Below, piece after piece: positions 44,468-54,391 of a stretch of 64,000 nucleotides of DNA. Within the stretch, counting starts at the first letter, position 1. Every line of letters starts with the position of its first letter. The translations under genes and the position numbers were made by a program. Location: contig NZ_CP050854.1 in NCBI RefSeq assembly GCF_017569925.1, forward strand, positions 806,001 to 870,000, given 5' to 3'. The notes below the pieces were generated by a model, which was given only the letters and a program-made list of their open reading frames with translations, made no database searches and was not told the origin of the DNA. The DNA comes from Brenneria izadpanahii (GTDB lineage Bacteria > Pseudomonadota > Gammaproteobacteria > Enterobacterales > Enterobacteriaceae).

Positions 44468-45454
44468 TCAGAAACGATCCTTGATCTGTCCCGGCGTAAT
44501 GCCAAACGCGCGGCGCAGGGCGGTAGTAAAGTTGGCCGTGCTGTTATATCCGGCGATGCTGGCGGCCTGGGAAATACCGATGCCGTCTTTTTGCAACGCC
44601 AGCATGGCGCGTTGCAAGCGGCAGTTTCTCAGGTATTCAAACACGGTCAGGTTGAATGTCTGGCGAAAATGGCGTTGCAGCGTGCTTTCACTCATATTGA
44701 CGCTTTTGGCGATTTCAGCGATGGAAAGCTGGTCGGCGCTTCCGCTTTCCAGCATATCCCTGACCTGATGGACGCGGTGATGAATGCGCAGGTTAACGCC
44801 GGATGCGGTTTTATCCTGTATCGCGTGGTTGGTAAGCGAATCGAAGGCTTCGATAATCAGCATCATGCACTGGCTTTCCAGGTACAGACGCTGCAACGGC
44901 GTATGGCAGGGGCCGGCATTCAGAATCTGCCAGGCGATGGCCAGCGCCTGGCGCGACGGAGTCCATAAATGGGTGGAAAGATGGGTCTGCGTGAAGTCAT
45001 AAATGGCCTGCCAGTCGTTGACGCTATCCAGCAGGTTGCCGTATAGCCATTCCCGGCTAAAGGTGAGCGAAACGGTGCGCTCGTATTCATCTCGTTTGCC
45101 GTTGCGGCTAAACTGCGTGGGCTCGGTCAGCGAAATCAAAGAAGCCGGCTGATGACTTCCCAAATGTAACGGCTTTTCATTATAGGTAATGTGCGCGACG
45201 CCGTTTACCACGATAGCCAGCTTTATCGCCCCATTCAGTACGCTCTGCGTTTTCATATTGTGCAGGTTGATCACATCCGCCGTATGCAAAATCAGATCGC
45301 GATTCAGCCGTATCACATCGAAACTGCCAAACAGCACGGGAGTATCGTCAATCAATCTCGATCCAAGCAGGCGATAGTTATTCGAGACTAGACTCGACTG
45401 CTGAACGATGTGATTCTTATAAATCGATTTCGATGACGGCACATGATTTTGCAT
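44468..45454 (-). CDS. AraC-family regulator (PchR/YbtA-like)
   Basis: 328 residues. The C-terminal AraC domain with two helix-turn-helix motifs is clear: LSIAEIAKSVNMSESTLQRH and IGISQAASIAGYNSTANFTTALRRAFGITPGQ. The N-terminal ligand domain resembles siderophore-sensing regulators. It has a strong ribosome site (AAGGGGGAATC) and is divergent from the FepA-type receptor gene, so it probably activates that gene in the presence of the ferric siderophore. Confidence 0.88.
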   Translation of the reverse strand: MQNHVPSSKSIYKNHIVQQSSLVSNNYRLLGSRLIDDTPVLFGSFDVIRLNRDLILHTADVINLHNMKTQSVLNGAIKLAIVVNGVAHITYNEKPLHLGSHQPASLISLTEPTQFSRNGKRDEYERTVSLTFSREWLYGNLLDSVNDWQAIYDFTQTHLSTHLWTPSRQALAIAWQILNAGPCHTPLQRLYLESQCMMLIIEAFDSLTNHAIQDKTASGVNLRIHHRVHQVRDMLESGSADQLSIAEIAKSVNMSESTLQRHFRQTFNLTVFEYLRNCRLQRAMLALQKDGIGISQAASIAGYNSTANFTTALRRAFGITPGQIKDRF

Positions 45455-45490
45455 GATTCCCCCTTATATTGTCTGGTTATCGTCCGTCAT

Positions 45491-45530
45491 TTTGCCGTTT
45501 TTGCAAAACAATTTGCTGTTTGCACAAAAC
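45491..45530. promoter_or_regulatory. Repeated TTTGC motifs, candidate AraC-family operator
   Basis: TTTGC occurs at 45491, 45500, 45512 and 45519. The pairs 45491/45512 and 45500/45519 are 21 and 19 nt apart, near the two-turn spacing of AraC-type direct repeats. They lie 37-76 nt upstream of the regulator gene, in the gap shared with fepA. Confidence 0.4.
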
Positions 45531-45570
45531 CAGTCCTAAAAAACAAATGTAACAATGACTGAGCAAAACT

Positions 45571-45589
45571 GGTAATGCAAATACTTCTC
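45571..45589. promoter_or_regulatory. Possible Fur box in the regulator-fepA gap
   Basis: GGTAATGCAAATACTTCTC matches the 19-base Fur consensus at 13 positions. It is weaker than the box before fepD but is placed where it could control either divergent gene. Confidence 0.35.
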
Positions 45590-45834
45590 AGTAGCATTTT
45601 TTGTTGATGGTCAGCAAAGCGCGGGCGGGAATCTCTGTCCGCGTGAGCGCTTTTCGGCACGGGCCGCGGCGGTTTGGCAGAACGCTGGCAGACGTCTCCC
45701 CGTCCGGTAATCGCCCAATGATACGGCAGGCTTTTCTCCACAAAGTATGGAACCGTAATAAATGGAGCCTGCCGGTAGCTGCGCCAGTCAACATCCGCCG
45801 TCTTTCACGTTATGGTTCTACAGAGTGATTTTAA

Positions 45835-48126
45835 ATGATGAGATTACCACCGCGTCACTATCTGGCGACACTTATTGGATTGAGTTTTTCGACAACACCT
45901 TTCATGGCATGGGCGGAAACGCCGGCTGCCGATACGGCCGCTACCCAGCAAACCGCTGGCTCCGACGACACAATTGTGGTGACCGCCGCTGAGCAAACGC
46001 GGCAGGCGCCGGGCGTATCGACGATCACGGCGGAGGATATCAGCAAACGCCCGCCGGCCAACGATCTGTCCGAACTGATCCGCACTATGCCGGGGGTCAA
46101 TCTTACCGGGAATTCCACCAGCGGACAGCGCGGGAATAACCGGCAGATCGATATTCGCGGCATGGGGCCGGAAAACACCCTGATTCTGGTGGACGGCAAA
46201 CCGGTTTCCAGCCGCAATGCCGTGCGCTATGGCTGGCGCGGCGAACGCGATACCCGCGGCGACACCAACTGGGTGCCGTCGGATCTGGTGGAACGCATCG
46301 AAGTGCTGCGCGGCCCGGCGGCGGCGCGCTACGGCAACGGCGCGGCGGGCGGGGTGGTGAATATCATCACCAAACAGCCGACGAAAGAGTGGCACGGCAG
46401 TTGGAACACCTATTTCAACGCGCCGCAGCATAAGTCCGAAGGGGCGACGAAACGCACCGATTTCAGCCTGATGGGCGGCCTGACCGATAGTCTGAGCCTG
46501 CGTCTGTACGGCAACCTCAACAAGACGCAGGCGGACGCCCGCGATATCAATGAAGCGTACAAATCGGACCGGACAGGCAGTTACGCCAGCTCCGTGCCGG
46601 CCGGCCGCGAAGGGGTGCGCAACAAGGATCTCAACGCGCTGCTGCGTTGGGATATCACCGCACAGCAATCGCTGGAATTTGAGGCCGGCGTCAGCCGGCA
46701 GGGCAATATTTACGCGGGCGATACCCAGAATACCAACAGCAATGCGCTGGTGGTCGGTAATTATGGCCGTGAAACCAATCGCATGTACCGGCAGAACTTC
46801 TCCGTGACCCACCGCGGCTATTGGGATAACGGCGTCAGCTCCACCTCCTATCTGCAATATGAGCGCACTCATAATACCCGCATTGCGGAAGGGCTGGCGG
46901 GCGGGGTTGAAGGTATCTTCGATACCACGGCCCCGAACGAATACCGGACCATTAAACTGGATACTCTGACCGGCCACAGCGAGGTGAATATCCCGTTCGA
47001 GGCGTATTTCAATCAGACCGCCACCCTTGGCATGGAGGTATCGGATCAGCGCATGAAGGATCCGACCTCCACTTCCTATGACATCTCGTCGATCGGCGCT
47101 ATCGCGGGCTATCCCAGCAACAACCGCGACAGCAATATCGATGCGCAGATCTTCTCGCTGTTCGCCGAGGACAACGTAGAACTGACGCAAAGCACCATGC
47201 TGACGCCGGCGCTGCGTTTCGATCACCACAGCATTGTGGGGAATCACTGGAGCCCGTCGTTGAACCTGTCGCAGGGGCTGGGCGAGGATTTCACCCTGAA
47301 AATGGGTATCGCCGCCGCTTACAAAGCGCCCAACCTCTACCAGCTCAACCCTAACTATCTGCTCTACAGCAGAGGGCAGGGGTGCTATCTGATTAACGGC
47401 GCCAGCAATAACTGCTATCTGATCGGCAATGAAGATCTGAAAGCGGAAACCAGCATCAATAAAGAGATCGGCATCGAGTTCAATCGCAACGGCTACCAGG
47501 CCGGCATCACCTACTTCCGCAACGACTACCGCAACAAGATCGAAGCCGGGTTGACGCCGACAGGCACCAGCACCAACGGCGCCACCAACATCTTCCAGTG
47601 GGAAAATATTCCCCGGGCGCTGGTGGAAGGGCTGGAAGGCACAGTGAATATCCCGGTAACGGAAACCCTCAAGTGGAACAACAATATCACCTGGATGTTG
47701 CGTTCGAAGAACAAAACCACCGGAGATTATCTGTCCATTACCCCGGAATTTACGCTGAATTCATCGCTGGACTGGCAGGCGACCGAGGATCTTTCTTTCC
47801 TGGCCGATCTAACCTGGTACGGCCGGCAGAAACCGAAGAAGTACAACTATCGCGGCCTTCCCGCCTCGGGTGACGAGCTGACCGAACTCAGCCCGTACGC
47901 CATCGTCGGCCTGAGCTCCACCTACCGGTTCAACAAGAATATCAGCGTGACCGGCGGGGTGGATAACCTGTTCGATAAACGGCTGTTCCGCAAAGGCAAC
48001 GCCTCGGCCGGATGCACGGTGGCGGCCGACGGCACCTGTAGCGCCATTACCATCGGCGGCGCCGGGGCAGCCACTTACAACGAGCCGGGCCGTACTTTCT
48101 TCGTGAGCGTGAATACCTCGTTCTGA
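45835..48126 (+). CDS. fepA: FepA-type TonB-dependent catecholate receptor
   Basis: Outer-membrane gated channel for ferric catecholate siderophores. 763 residues. A signal peptide ends near AWA-ETPA. The TonB box is DDTIVVTA at about residue 43, followed by the plug domain (LSELIRTMPGVNLTGNSTSG, ENTLILVDGKPVSSRNAVRYG, VLRGPAAARYGNGAAGGVVNI). The 22-strand barrel ends in the aromatic residue of FVSVNTSF. A Cys pair in QGCYLINGASNNCYLIGNEDLK is characteristic of FepA/PfeA/IroN. The exact ligand is not certain. Confidence 0.9.
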   Translation: MMRLPPRHYLATLIGLSFSTTPFMAWAETPAADTAATQQTAGSDDTIVVTAAEQTRQAPGVSTITAEDISKRPPANDLSELIRTMPGVNLTGNSTSGQRGNNRQIDIRGMGPENTLILVDGKPVSSRNAVRYGWRGERDTRGDTNWVPSDLVERIEVLRGPAAARYGNGAAGGVVNIITKQPTKEWHGSWNTYFNAPQHKSEGATKRTDFSLMGGLTDSLSLRLYGNLNKTQADARDINEAYKSDRTGSYASSVPAGREGVRNKDLNALLRWDITAQQSLEFEAGVSRQGNIYAGDTQNTNSNALVVGNYGRETNRMYRQNFSVTHRGYWDNGVSSTSYLQYERTHNTRIAEGLAGGVEGIFDTTAPNEYRTIKLDTLTGHSEVNIPFEAYFNQTATLGMEVSDQRMKDPTSTSYDISSIGAIAGYPSNNRDSNIDAQIFSLFAEDNVELTQSTMLTPALRFDHHSIVGNHWSPSLNLSQGLGEDFTLKMGIAAAYKAPNLYQLNPNYLLYSRGQGCYLINGASNNCYLIGNEDLKAETSINKEIGIEFNRNGYQAGITYFRNDYRNKIEAGLTPTGTSTNGATNIFQWENIPRALVEGLEGTVNIPVTETLKWNNNITWMLRSKNKTTGDYLSITPEFTLNSSLDWQATEDLSFLADLTWYGRQKPKKYNYRGLPASGDELTELSPYAIVGLSSTYRFNKNISVTGGVDNLFDKRLFRKGNASAGCTVAADGTCSAITIGGAGAATYNEPGRTFFVSVNTSF

Positions 48127-48165
48127 CGGATGTAAAGGCGGCGCGAAACGTCAGTGTCGATTGTT

Positions 48166-48200
48166 TCCGGTGCGGGTCTGTCGCCCCACCGGATTTTTTT
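48166..48200 (+). terminator. Intrinsic terminator after fepA
   Basis: TCCGGTG and CACCGGA arms (extended by CGGG/CCC pairing) followed by TTTTTTT. It separates fepA from the esterase gene, which therefore probably has its own promoter in the 342-nt gap. Confidence 0.85.
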
Positions 48201-48468
48201 ATGGCCCGCCATCCATTGCGGCCGCCCTGCGGGCCGTCGCAAACAACGTTAAAAAAACATTTTCAATACAGGCTGAGGACAAAGCAGGCCGATGGCCGCC
48301 ATCCCTGTGTGGTAGCGGAGATCTTATTGTTCTGATTAATAGAGGAATCCTTCCTGTTCGGGTGTGGTTGGTTTGTAGATTGGGGGTTATCATCAACCTT
48401 GATGTCTTTTGTCGAATGTTTTTTGTCGGTTGCCGGCGGGCATAATAAGAATAAATACCGGAGGAAGC

Positions 48469-49335
48469 GTGTATCAGTTACGCAATACTCGTGATGAGAT
48501 GTTTGCTTCGACCGCATGCGGGCGCTACCGCGTGATGTCGTTTTGCCCTGAGGGCGCGCCGCCGCCGCAGGGATGGCCGATAATCTATATCTTGGACGGC
48601 GCCCGTTATTTCCCTGCCGCCGTGTCGCTGGTGGATGCGCTGGCCGGCCCGCGCTGCGGCATGGAACCGGGTATTATCGTCGCCCTTGATTACGATGGCC
48701 CGACCCGGCGCGAGCGCGACTATCGTCCCGCCGTGGAACGCATCGTGCCGGAAGCGGACCCTCGGGGCGGTTATTATCCGGCCGGTATGGCGGGGAACGC
48801 GGCAGGATTTCGCCGCTTTATGCTGGAGGAGTTAAGACCCTTTATTGCCGGCAGATATGCGGTCGATAGCCGGCGTGAAGCGTTATTCGGTCATTCTTAC
48901 GGCGGTTTGTTTACCGTCGATACGCTGTTCGCCTCGCCAAACGCGTTTCAGCATTTTTATGCCGCCAGTCCATCGGTCTGGTGGAATGGCGGTTACCTTA
49001 TTGAGCAGGCCGGGGCGTTTCTTGCCGGCGACGGATTACAGACGATGCGGCCGGCCAGTCTGGCGTTGTCGGTGGGAGAATATGAACAGTCTCTGGAACG
49101 ATGGGAGCTGGATTTGCCCGACGAGCAGCGCCAGGTTTTGCGCCGGCATCGTAATCAGCGGCGGATGGTCGATGGAATCCGGGAACTTGCCTGGACGTTG
49201 CAGAATCGTTCGCCGAATTTACGCGTAACCCTGGATATCTATCCGGAACAGTCGCATCAGTCTGTTCCGTTGTTCGCCCTACAGCATGCGTTGCGCACTC
49301 ATTTCCGGCCGGACTATTCCGCCAACGGGCGATAA
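48469..49335 (+). CDS. Fes/IroE-type siderophore esterase, short form
   Basis: Alpha/beta hydrolase of the esterase D group that opens trilactone siderophores to release iron. The GTG at 48469 is preferred because GGAGG stands just before it; this gives 288 residues. Nucleophile elbow GHSYGGLF near residue 140 and a catalytic His in YPEQSHQSVP near 266. There is no signal peptide, so it should act in the cytoplasm. It lacks the N-terminal domain of E. coli Fes (about 400 residues) and the membrane anchor of IroE. It lies after fepA. Confidence 0.8.
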   Translation: MYQLRNTRDEMFASTACGRYRVMSFCPEGAPPPQGWPIIYILDGARYFPAAVSLVDALAGPRCGMEPGIIVALDYDGPTRRERDYRPAVERIVPEADPRGGYYPAGMAGNAAGFRRFMLEELRPFIAGRYAVDSRREALFGHSYGGLFTVDTLFASPNAFQHFYAASPSVWWNGGYLIEQAGAFLAGDGLQTMRPASLALSVGEYEQSLERWELDLPDEQRQVLRRHRNQRRMVDGIRELAWTLQNRSPNLRVTLDIYPEQSHQSVPLFALQHALRTHFRPDYSANGR

Positions 49336-49382
49336 TATCAGGCCTTCCGGCCGGTTATCATCGCCCGCGATGGATGCTTTTT

Positions 49383-51002
49383 TCAGGATACTGTCGCGGC
49401 CAGTTGCGGCATCGTTTGCGCATCTGACGGCGTTTCGCCGCGCGCCTGATCCTGCTCCAACTGGAAAATAGCGACGGCCTGCATCAGTTGGCGGGCCTGC
49501 TCTTCCAGTGAGGCCGCGGCGGCGGCTGACTGTTCCACCAGGGCGGCGTTCTGCTGCGTCACGCTGTCCATCTCCGTCACGGCCTGGCTGACCTGGCTAA
49601 TCCCTTGGCTCTGCTCGTCCGAGGCGGCGGCGATCTCTTCCATCAGGTCGTTAACCTGTTTGATGGACGCGATCACATCATCCATCACGCTGCTGGTACG
49701 CGTCACCTGTTTGGCGCCGGCATCCACGCGATTAACGGATTCCGCGATCAGCCCTTCAATTTCTTTCGCGGCCTGAGCGCTTTTCTGGGCGAGATTACGC
49801 ACTTCGCCCGCCACCACGGCGAATCCGCGTCCTTGTTCGCCGGCGCGAGCGGCCTCGACGGCGGCGTTCAGAGCCAGGATATTGGTTTGGAAGGCGATGC
49901 TGTTGATCATGCTGGTGATTTCGTTGATTTTGCGCGAACTGGTGGCAATGCTGTCCATGATCTCACCGAGTTCGCGGCCCATTTCCCAACCCTGTTTCGC
50001 GACCGAGGTCGCTTTTTCCGCCAGCCCGGTAGCCTGATGCACATTGTCGGTATTATGTTTCACCGTGGTGCCCAACTGTTCCATGCTGGCGGCGGTCTGC
50101 TGCAGCGCAGCGGCCTGCTGTTCGGTGCGCGAAGAGAGATCGTTGTTGCCCGCGCTGATCTCCGACGTGCCCTGATAGATGGAATCCGCGCTGCTGCGGA
50201 TGGTGCTTACCGTCATTTTCAGGCTTTCCTGCATTTCCCGCAGATAAGGAATTAACTGGCCGGCATCGTTACGGCCGAAATCGTCCAGCGAGCAATCCAG
50301 TTTTCCCTTAGCCAGCGTGCGGAAGTGATCTTTGATCAGCGTCAGCGGCTTTACGATATAGCCGGTCAGGTAGCGGTCGGTCAGCAGCAGAATAATAATG
50401 CCTGCCGCCATCGCCGCGATCAGAATTTTTTTACACCAGTCGACCAGCGTATACACATGCTGCACGGTGCTGTTATCCGATGCGATGTTCTGATAATTGC
50501 CGGCCGCGGTAATGAACGCTTCGTTCAATGCCTGGAAATCATCGCGAAACAGCCGGCGGTACTCGGCGAATCTTTTTTCCAGCAGAGACGCCATCATCGG
50601 CTGCAGTCCTTGTTCGATCAACTGGCTCCACGACGTCACCACTTCATCGACAATGCGCCGATCGATATTCGTATGCGCCTGGCTTTTGAATTTCTCAAGA
50701 TTTTCCTGACTGCTTTTCAACGCTTCGTTAGCCGATGTCACGGTGGCGTCGATATCATCCAGCTTGCCGCTTTGCATCAGCGTCATTGCGCGGTTGATGC
50801 GGATCACCGATCGCAGCGCCTGGTCGGTGCCGCTCGTTAGAGTGTTTAGGGATTCCACCTGCGTATTGCCGAGCGTCAGATAATGGGTGGCCTGATTAAG
50901 CGACGACAACGTAAACCATGACACTCCGCCCCATAACAGCAGAAAAAGACTGAGAATAACCAACAAAACCTTTCTGATCGTAACATTCCGTAAAAAGGAC
51001 AT
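49383..51002 (-). CDS. Methyl-accepting chemotaxis protein
   Basis: Inner-membrane chemoreceptor. The start [15 protein letters not shown] at 51002 gives 539 residues. First helix about 10-32, a periplasmic four-helix-bundle sensor to about 190 ([18 protein letters not shown]), and a second helix [18 protein letters not shown]. Then a HAMP domain and a signalling domain with the conserved tip [20 protein letters not shown] near 370. Ends QLAATVS, without the NWETF pentapeptide that recruits CheR/CheB. The ligand is unknown. It is convergent with the esterase gene. Confidence 0.93.
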   Translation of the reverse strand: MSFLRNVTIRKVLLVILSLFLLLWGGVSWFTLSSLNQATHYLTLGNTQVESLNTLTSGTDQALRSVIRINRAMTLMQSGKLDDIDATVTSANEALKSSQENLEKFKSQAHTNIDRRIVDEVVTSWSQLIEQGLQPMMASLLEKRFAEYRRLFRDDFQALNEAFITAAGNYQNIASDNSTVQHVYTLVDWCKKILIAAMAAGIIILLLTDRYLTGYIVKPLTLIKDHFRTLAKGKLDCSLDDFGRNDAGQLIPYLREMQESLKMTVSTIRSSADSIYQGTSEISAGNNDLSSRTEQQAAALQQTAASMEQLGTTVKHNTDNVHQATGLAEKATSVAKQGWEMGRELGEIMDSIATSSRKINEITSMINSIAFQTNILALNAAVEAARAGEQGRGFAVVAGEVRNLAQKSAQAAKEIEGLIAESVNRVDAGAKQVTRTSSVMDDVIASIKQVNDLMEEIAAASDEQSQGISQVSQAVTEMDSVTQQNAALVEQSAAAAASLEEQARQLMQAVAIFQLEQDQARGETPSDAQTMPQLAATVS

Positions 51003-51100
51003 ATGCACTCCCAATGGCGTTGATATCAACCTGCCCATTAGGAAAATATCGGCCACCGGGGGAATAGCTTGTATATCGATTTATTATGGAGTTCAGGCTG

Positions 51101-51159
51101 TTACCCGCTGCGTCTTTCAAGCCTCAGGCGCATAGGCCGCATTTTGAAATCTATTGGGC
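51101..51159 (-). repeat. Dispersed palindromic intergenic repeat, copy B
   Basis: On the - strand it reads CCCAATAGATTTCAAAATGC then GGCCTATGCGCC, ending in GCAGCGGGTAA. It matches copy A at 31984-32045 over most of its length and lies upstream of the chemoreceptor gene. Confidence 0.7.
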
Positions 51160-51338
51160 GCATCTCATTCCATTTGCGCATTGCTGTCGCGTTGGATTTC
51201 TTCGGCCGCTTACTGACAGAGCCATAATCTATGGTCGGTTTTACTGCTAACATGTTAATCTTCGGTCGTTAGGCATTATCGAATTGACGTAATACCCGTC
51301 GGTTAAAACAATCATAATGTTGCCGTTATGTTAATTAA

Positions 51339-51367
51339 TTAACAATCGATTCAAATTCTGATATGCT
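51339..51367 (+). promoter_or_regulatory. Predicted acnB promoter
   Basis: TTAACA and TATGCT separated by 17 nt, about 120 nt before the acnB start. Good sigma-70 spacing. No ArcA, CRP or FruR site could be called with confidence in the 487-nt gap. Confidence 0.5.
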
Positions 51368-51489
51368 AACGAGGCTAGACCGGGCACTCTCTTACCTTAC
51401 CTCCACAGGCTTATGATACAGGCATGGACATTAGAATCAGGAACAAGAGCACCGGGCATAATGAAGACAATGAGAGCGAGGAGAAAGTC

Positions 51490-54087
51490 GTGCTAGAAGA
51501 ATATCGTAAGCACGTAGCCGAGCGGGCTGCACAGGGGATCGTTCCCAAGCCGTTGGATGCCACGCAGATGGCGGCGTTGGTTGAGTCATTAAAACATCCG
51601 CCGGCTGGCGAAGAGGACGTTTTACTAGACCTGCTGATTAATCGTGTTCCCCCTGGCGTAGATGAAGCGGCTTACGTTAAGGCCGGCTTTCTGGCGGCCA
51701 TCGCCAAAGGCGAAGCCTCTTCTCCGTTGATCGGCCCTGAGAAGGCCGTTGAACTGCTGGGCACCATGCAGGGCGGCTATAATATTCATCCGCTGATTGA
51801 CGCGCTGGACAGCGAACAACTGGCGCCGATTGCGGCCAAGGCGCTGTCTCACACGTTGCTGATGTTCGATAACTTTTATGACGTGGAAGAAAAAGCGAAG
51901 GCCGGTAATGCCTATGCCAAACAGGTAATTCAATCCTGGGCCGATGCCGAGTGGTTCCTTTCCCGCCCTGAACTGGCGGAGAAAATTACCGTTACCGTAT
52001 TCAAGGTGACCGGTGAAACCAACACCGATGACCTCTCTCCTGCGCCTGATGCCTGGTCGCGTCCGGATATCCCGCTGCATGCGCTGGCGATGTTGAAAAA
52101 CGCCCGTGAGGGGATTGAGCCCGATCAGCCCGGCGTGGTCGGACCGATCAAACAAATCGAAGAACTGAACAAGAAAGGTTTTCCGCTGGCCTATGTCGGC
52201 GATGTGGTCGGTACGGGTTCTTCCCGTAAGTCCGCCACCAACTCCGTATTGTGGTTCATGGGCGACGACATTCCCTATGTGCCGAACAAGCGCGGCGGCG
52301 GCGTAGTGCTGGGCGGTAAAATCGCGCCGATCTTTTTCAATACCATGGAAGACGCCGGCGCGCTGCCGATCGAGGCGGACGTCAGCGATCTGAATATGGG
52401 CGATGTGATCGATATCTATCCGTATAAGGGCGAGGTTCGTCGCCATGATAGCGGCGAGATACTGTCGACCTTTACGCTGAAAACCGATGTGTTGCTGGAT
52501 GAAGTGCGCGCCGGCGGCCGTATTCCGCTGATTATCGGCCGCGGGCTGACGTCAAAAGCGCGTGAATCGCTGGGGCTGCCGTCGAGCTCCGTGTTCCGCA
52601 TCGCCAAGACCGTGGCCGAGAGCGATAAAGGCTTCTCGCTGGCGCAGAAAATCGTGGGACGCGCCTGCGGCGTTGCCGGTATTCGCCCGAATGAATATTG
52701 CGAGCCGAAGATGACCTCCGTCGGCTCTCAGGACACCACCGGGCCGATGACCCGTGATGAACTGAAAGATCTGGCCTGCCTCGGCTTCTCCGCCGATCTG
52801 GTGATGCAATCGTTCTGCCACACCGCCGCGTATCCGAAGCCGGTGGACGTGACCACCCACCATACGCTGCCCGACTTCATTATGAACCGCGGCGGGGTGT
52901 CGCTGCGTCCGGGGGACGGGGTGATCCACTCCTGGCTCAACCGTATGCTGTTGCCGGATACCGTCGGCACCGGCGGCGATTCCCATACCCGTTTCCCGAT
53001 CGGCATCTCTTTCCCGGCGGGCTCCGGGCTGGTGGCGTTTGCGGCGGCGACCGGCGTAATGCCGCTGGATATGCCGGAATCCGTGCTGGTGCGTTTTAAA
53101 GGCAAGATGCAGCCGGGCATTACCCTGCGCGATCTGGTGCATGCGATCCCGCTGTATGCGATTAAGCAAGGGCTGCTGACCGTTGAGAAAAAAGGTAAAA
53201 AGAATATTTTCTCCGGTCGTATTCTGGAAATTGAAGGTCTGCCGGATTTGAAGGTTGAGCAGGCGTTCGAACTGACCGACGCCTCGGCGGAGCGTTCCGC
53301 CGCCGGTTGTACCATCAAGCTGGATAAAGCGCCGATTATCGAGTACCTGAATTCCAATATAGTGCTGCTGAAGTGGATGATCTCGGAAGGCTATGGCGAT
53401 CGCCGTACCCTGGAGCGCCGTATTCAGGGCATGGAAAAATGGCTGGCCGATCCGCAACTGCTGGAAGCCGATGCGGATGCCGAATATGCCGCGGTGATCG
53501 ACATCGATCTGGCGGAGATCAAAGAGCCTATCCTGTGCGCGCCGAACGATCCGGACGATGCGCGTCTGCTGTCCGAGGTGGCCGGCGAGAAGATCGATGA
53601 AGTGTTTATCGGTTCCTGCATGACCAATATCGGCCATTTCCGCGCCGCCGGCAAACTGCTGGATAGCCACAAAGGACAGTTGCCGACCCGCCTGTGGGTG
53701 GCGCCGCCGACCAAAATGGATGCCGCGCAGTTGACCGAAGAGGGCTACTACAGCGTATTCGGCAAGAGCGGGGCGCGTATTGAGATCCCCGGCTGTTCGC
53801 TGTGTATGGGCAACCAGGCGCGCGTGGCGGACGGCGCGACGGTGGTGTCAACCTCCACGCGCAACTTCCCGAACCGTTTAGGCACCGGCGCCAATGTTTA
53901 TCTGGCATCCGCGGAACTGGCCGCAGTGGCTTCGCTGCTGGGCCGTCTGCCGACGCCGGATGAATACCAGGCTTACATGGATCAGGTGGATAAAACCGCG
54001 CTGGACACCTATCGCTATCTGAACTTCGACCGTTTGGACCAATACACGGAAAAAGCGGATGGCGTGATTTTCCAGACGGCGGTGTAA
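51490..54087 (+). CDS. acnB: AcnB, aconitate hydratase B
   Basis: Main TCA-cycle aconitase, which also binds mRNA when its iron-sulfur cluster is lost. The GTG at 51490 ([18 protein letters not shown]) follows GAGGAG and gives 865 residues, exactly the E. coli length; the upstream open frame to 51424 is leader. HEAT-like N-terminal domain, then the swivel domain ([17 protein letters not shown]). The cluster ligands are Cys in [10 protein letters not shown] and in [13 protein letters not shown] near residues 710-775. Confidence 0.98.
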   Translation: MLEEYRKHVAERAAQGIVPKPLDATQMAALVESLKHPPAGEEDVLLDLLINRVPPGVDEAAYVKAGFLAAIAKGEASSPLIGPEKAVELLGTMQGGYNIHPLIDALDSEQLAPIAAKALSHTLLMFDNFYDVEEKAKAGNAYAKQVIQSWADAEWFLSRPELAEKITVTVFKVTGETNTDDLSPAPDAWSRPDIPLHALAMLKNAREGIEPDQPGVVGPIKQIEELNKKGFPLAYVGDVVGTGSSRKSATNSVLWFMGDDIPYVPNKRGGGVVLGGKIAPIFFNTMEDAGALPIEADVSDLNMGDVIDIYPYKGEVRRHDSGEILSTFTLKTDVLLDEVRAGGRIPLIIGRGLTSKARESLGLPSSSVFRIAKTVAESDKGFSLAQKIVGRACGVAGIRPNEYCEPKMTSVGSQDTTGPMTRDELKDLACLGFSADLVMQSFCHTAAYPKPVDVTTHHTLPDFIMNRGGVSLRPGDGVIHSWLNRMLLPDTVGTGGDSHTRFPIGISFPAGSGLVAFAAATGVMPLDMPESVLVRFKGKMQPGITLRDLVHAIPLYAIKQGLLTVEKKGKKNIFSGRILEIEGLPDLKVEQAFELTDASAERSAAGCTIKLDKAPIIEYLNSNIVLLKWMISEGYGDRRTLERRIQGMEKWLADPQLLEADADAEYAAVIDIDLAEIKEPILCAPNDPDDARLLSEVAGEKIDEVFIGSCMTNIGHFRAAGKLLDSHKGQLPTRLWVAPPTKMDAAQLTEEGYYSVFGKSGARIEIPGCSLCMGNQARVADGATVVSTSTRNFPNRLGTGANVYLASAELAAVASLLGRLPTPDEYQAYMDQVDKTALDTYRYLNFDRLDQYTEKADGVIFQTAV

Positions 54088-54145
54088 ATTCATTTTCGTT
54101 GTGCTCGAGCCGCGCGTACCCGCGGCTCTACGTGTCTTTATCAGC

Positions 54146-54175
54146 AGGCTTCTGAAATCATCAGAAGCCTTTTTT
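54146..54175 (+). terminator. Intrinsic terminator after acnB
   Basis: AGGCTTCTGA and TCAGAAGCCT form a perfect ten-pair stem around AATCA, followed by TTTTT. A second GC-rich palindrome without a T-run (AGCCGCG/CGCGGCT, about 54107-54127) precedes it. Confidence 0.9.
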
Positions 54176-54391
54176 ATGCGTTTTGCTCAGTCAGCCCTGT
54201 TGGGATAGTGCTGCATATGACGAAGTATTATAATTTTTTGTTATTGAATTAGTTATTAATTGTATAGATACATCGCACGCAATGTTGCGAGTTTCTTGAG
54301 TAATTAGTCCATCATAGAACGTGTTGGCGGCAATTTTTTATCCGCCCATAACCTTGCATTTAATGTGGTTTAAGCCTTAAGGAAAAACGCT

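Noticed and set aside
48161..48445. 94-codon frame in the fepA-esterase gap
   Set aside because: It starts across the fepA terminator hairpin and its protein resembles nothing known.
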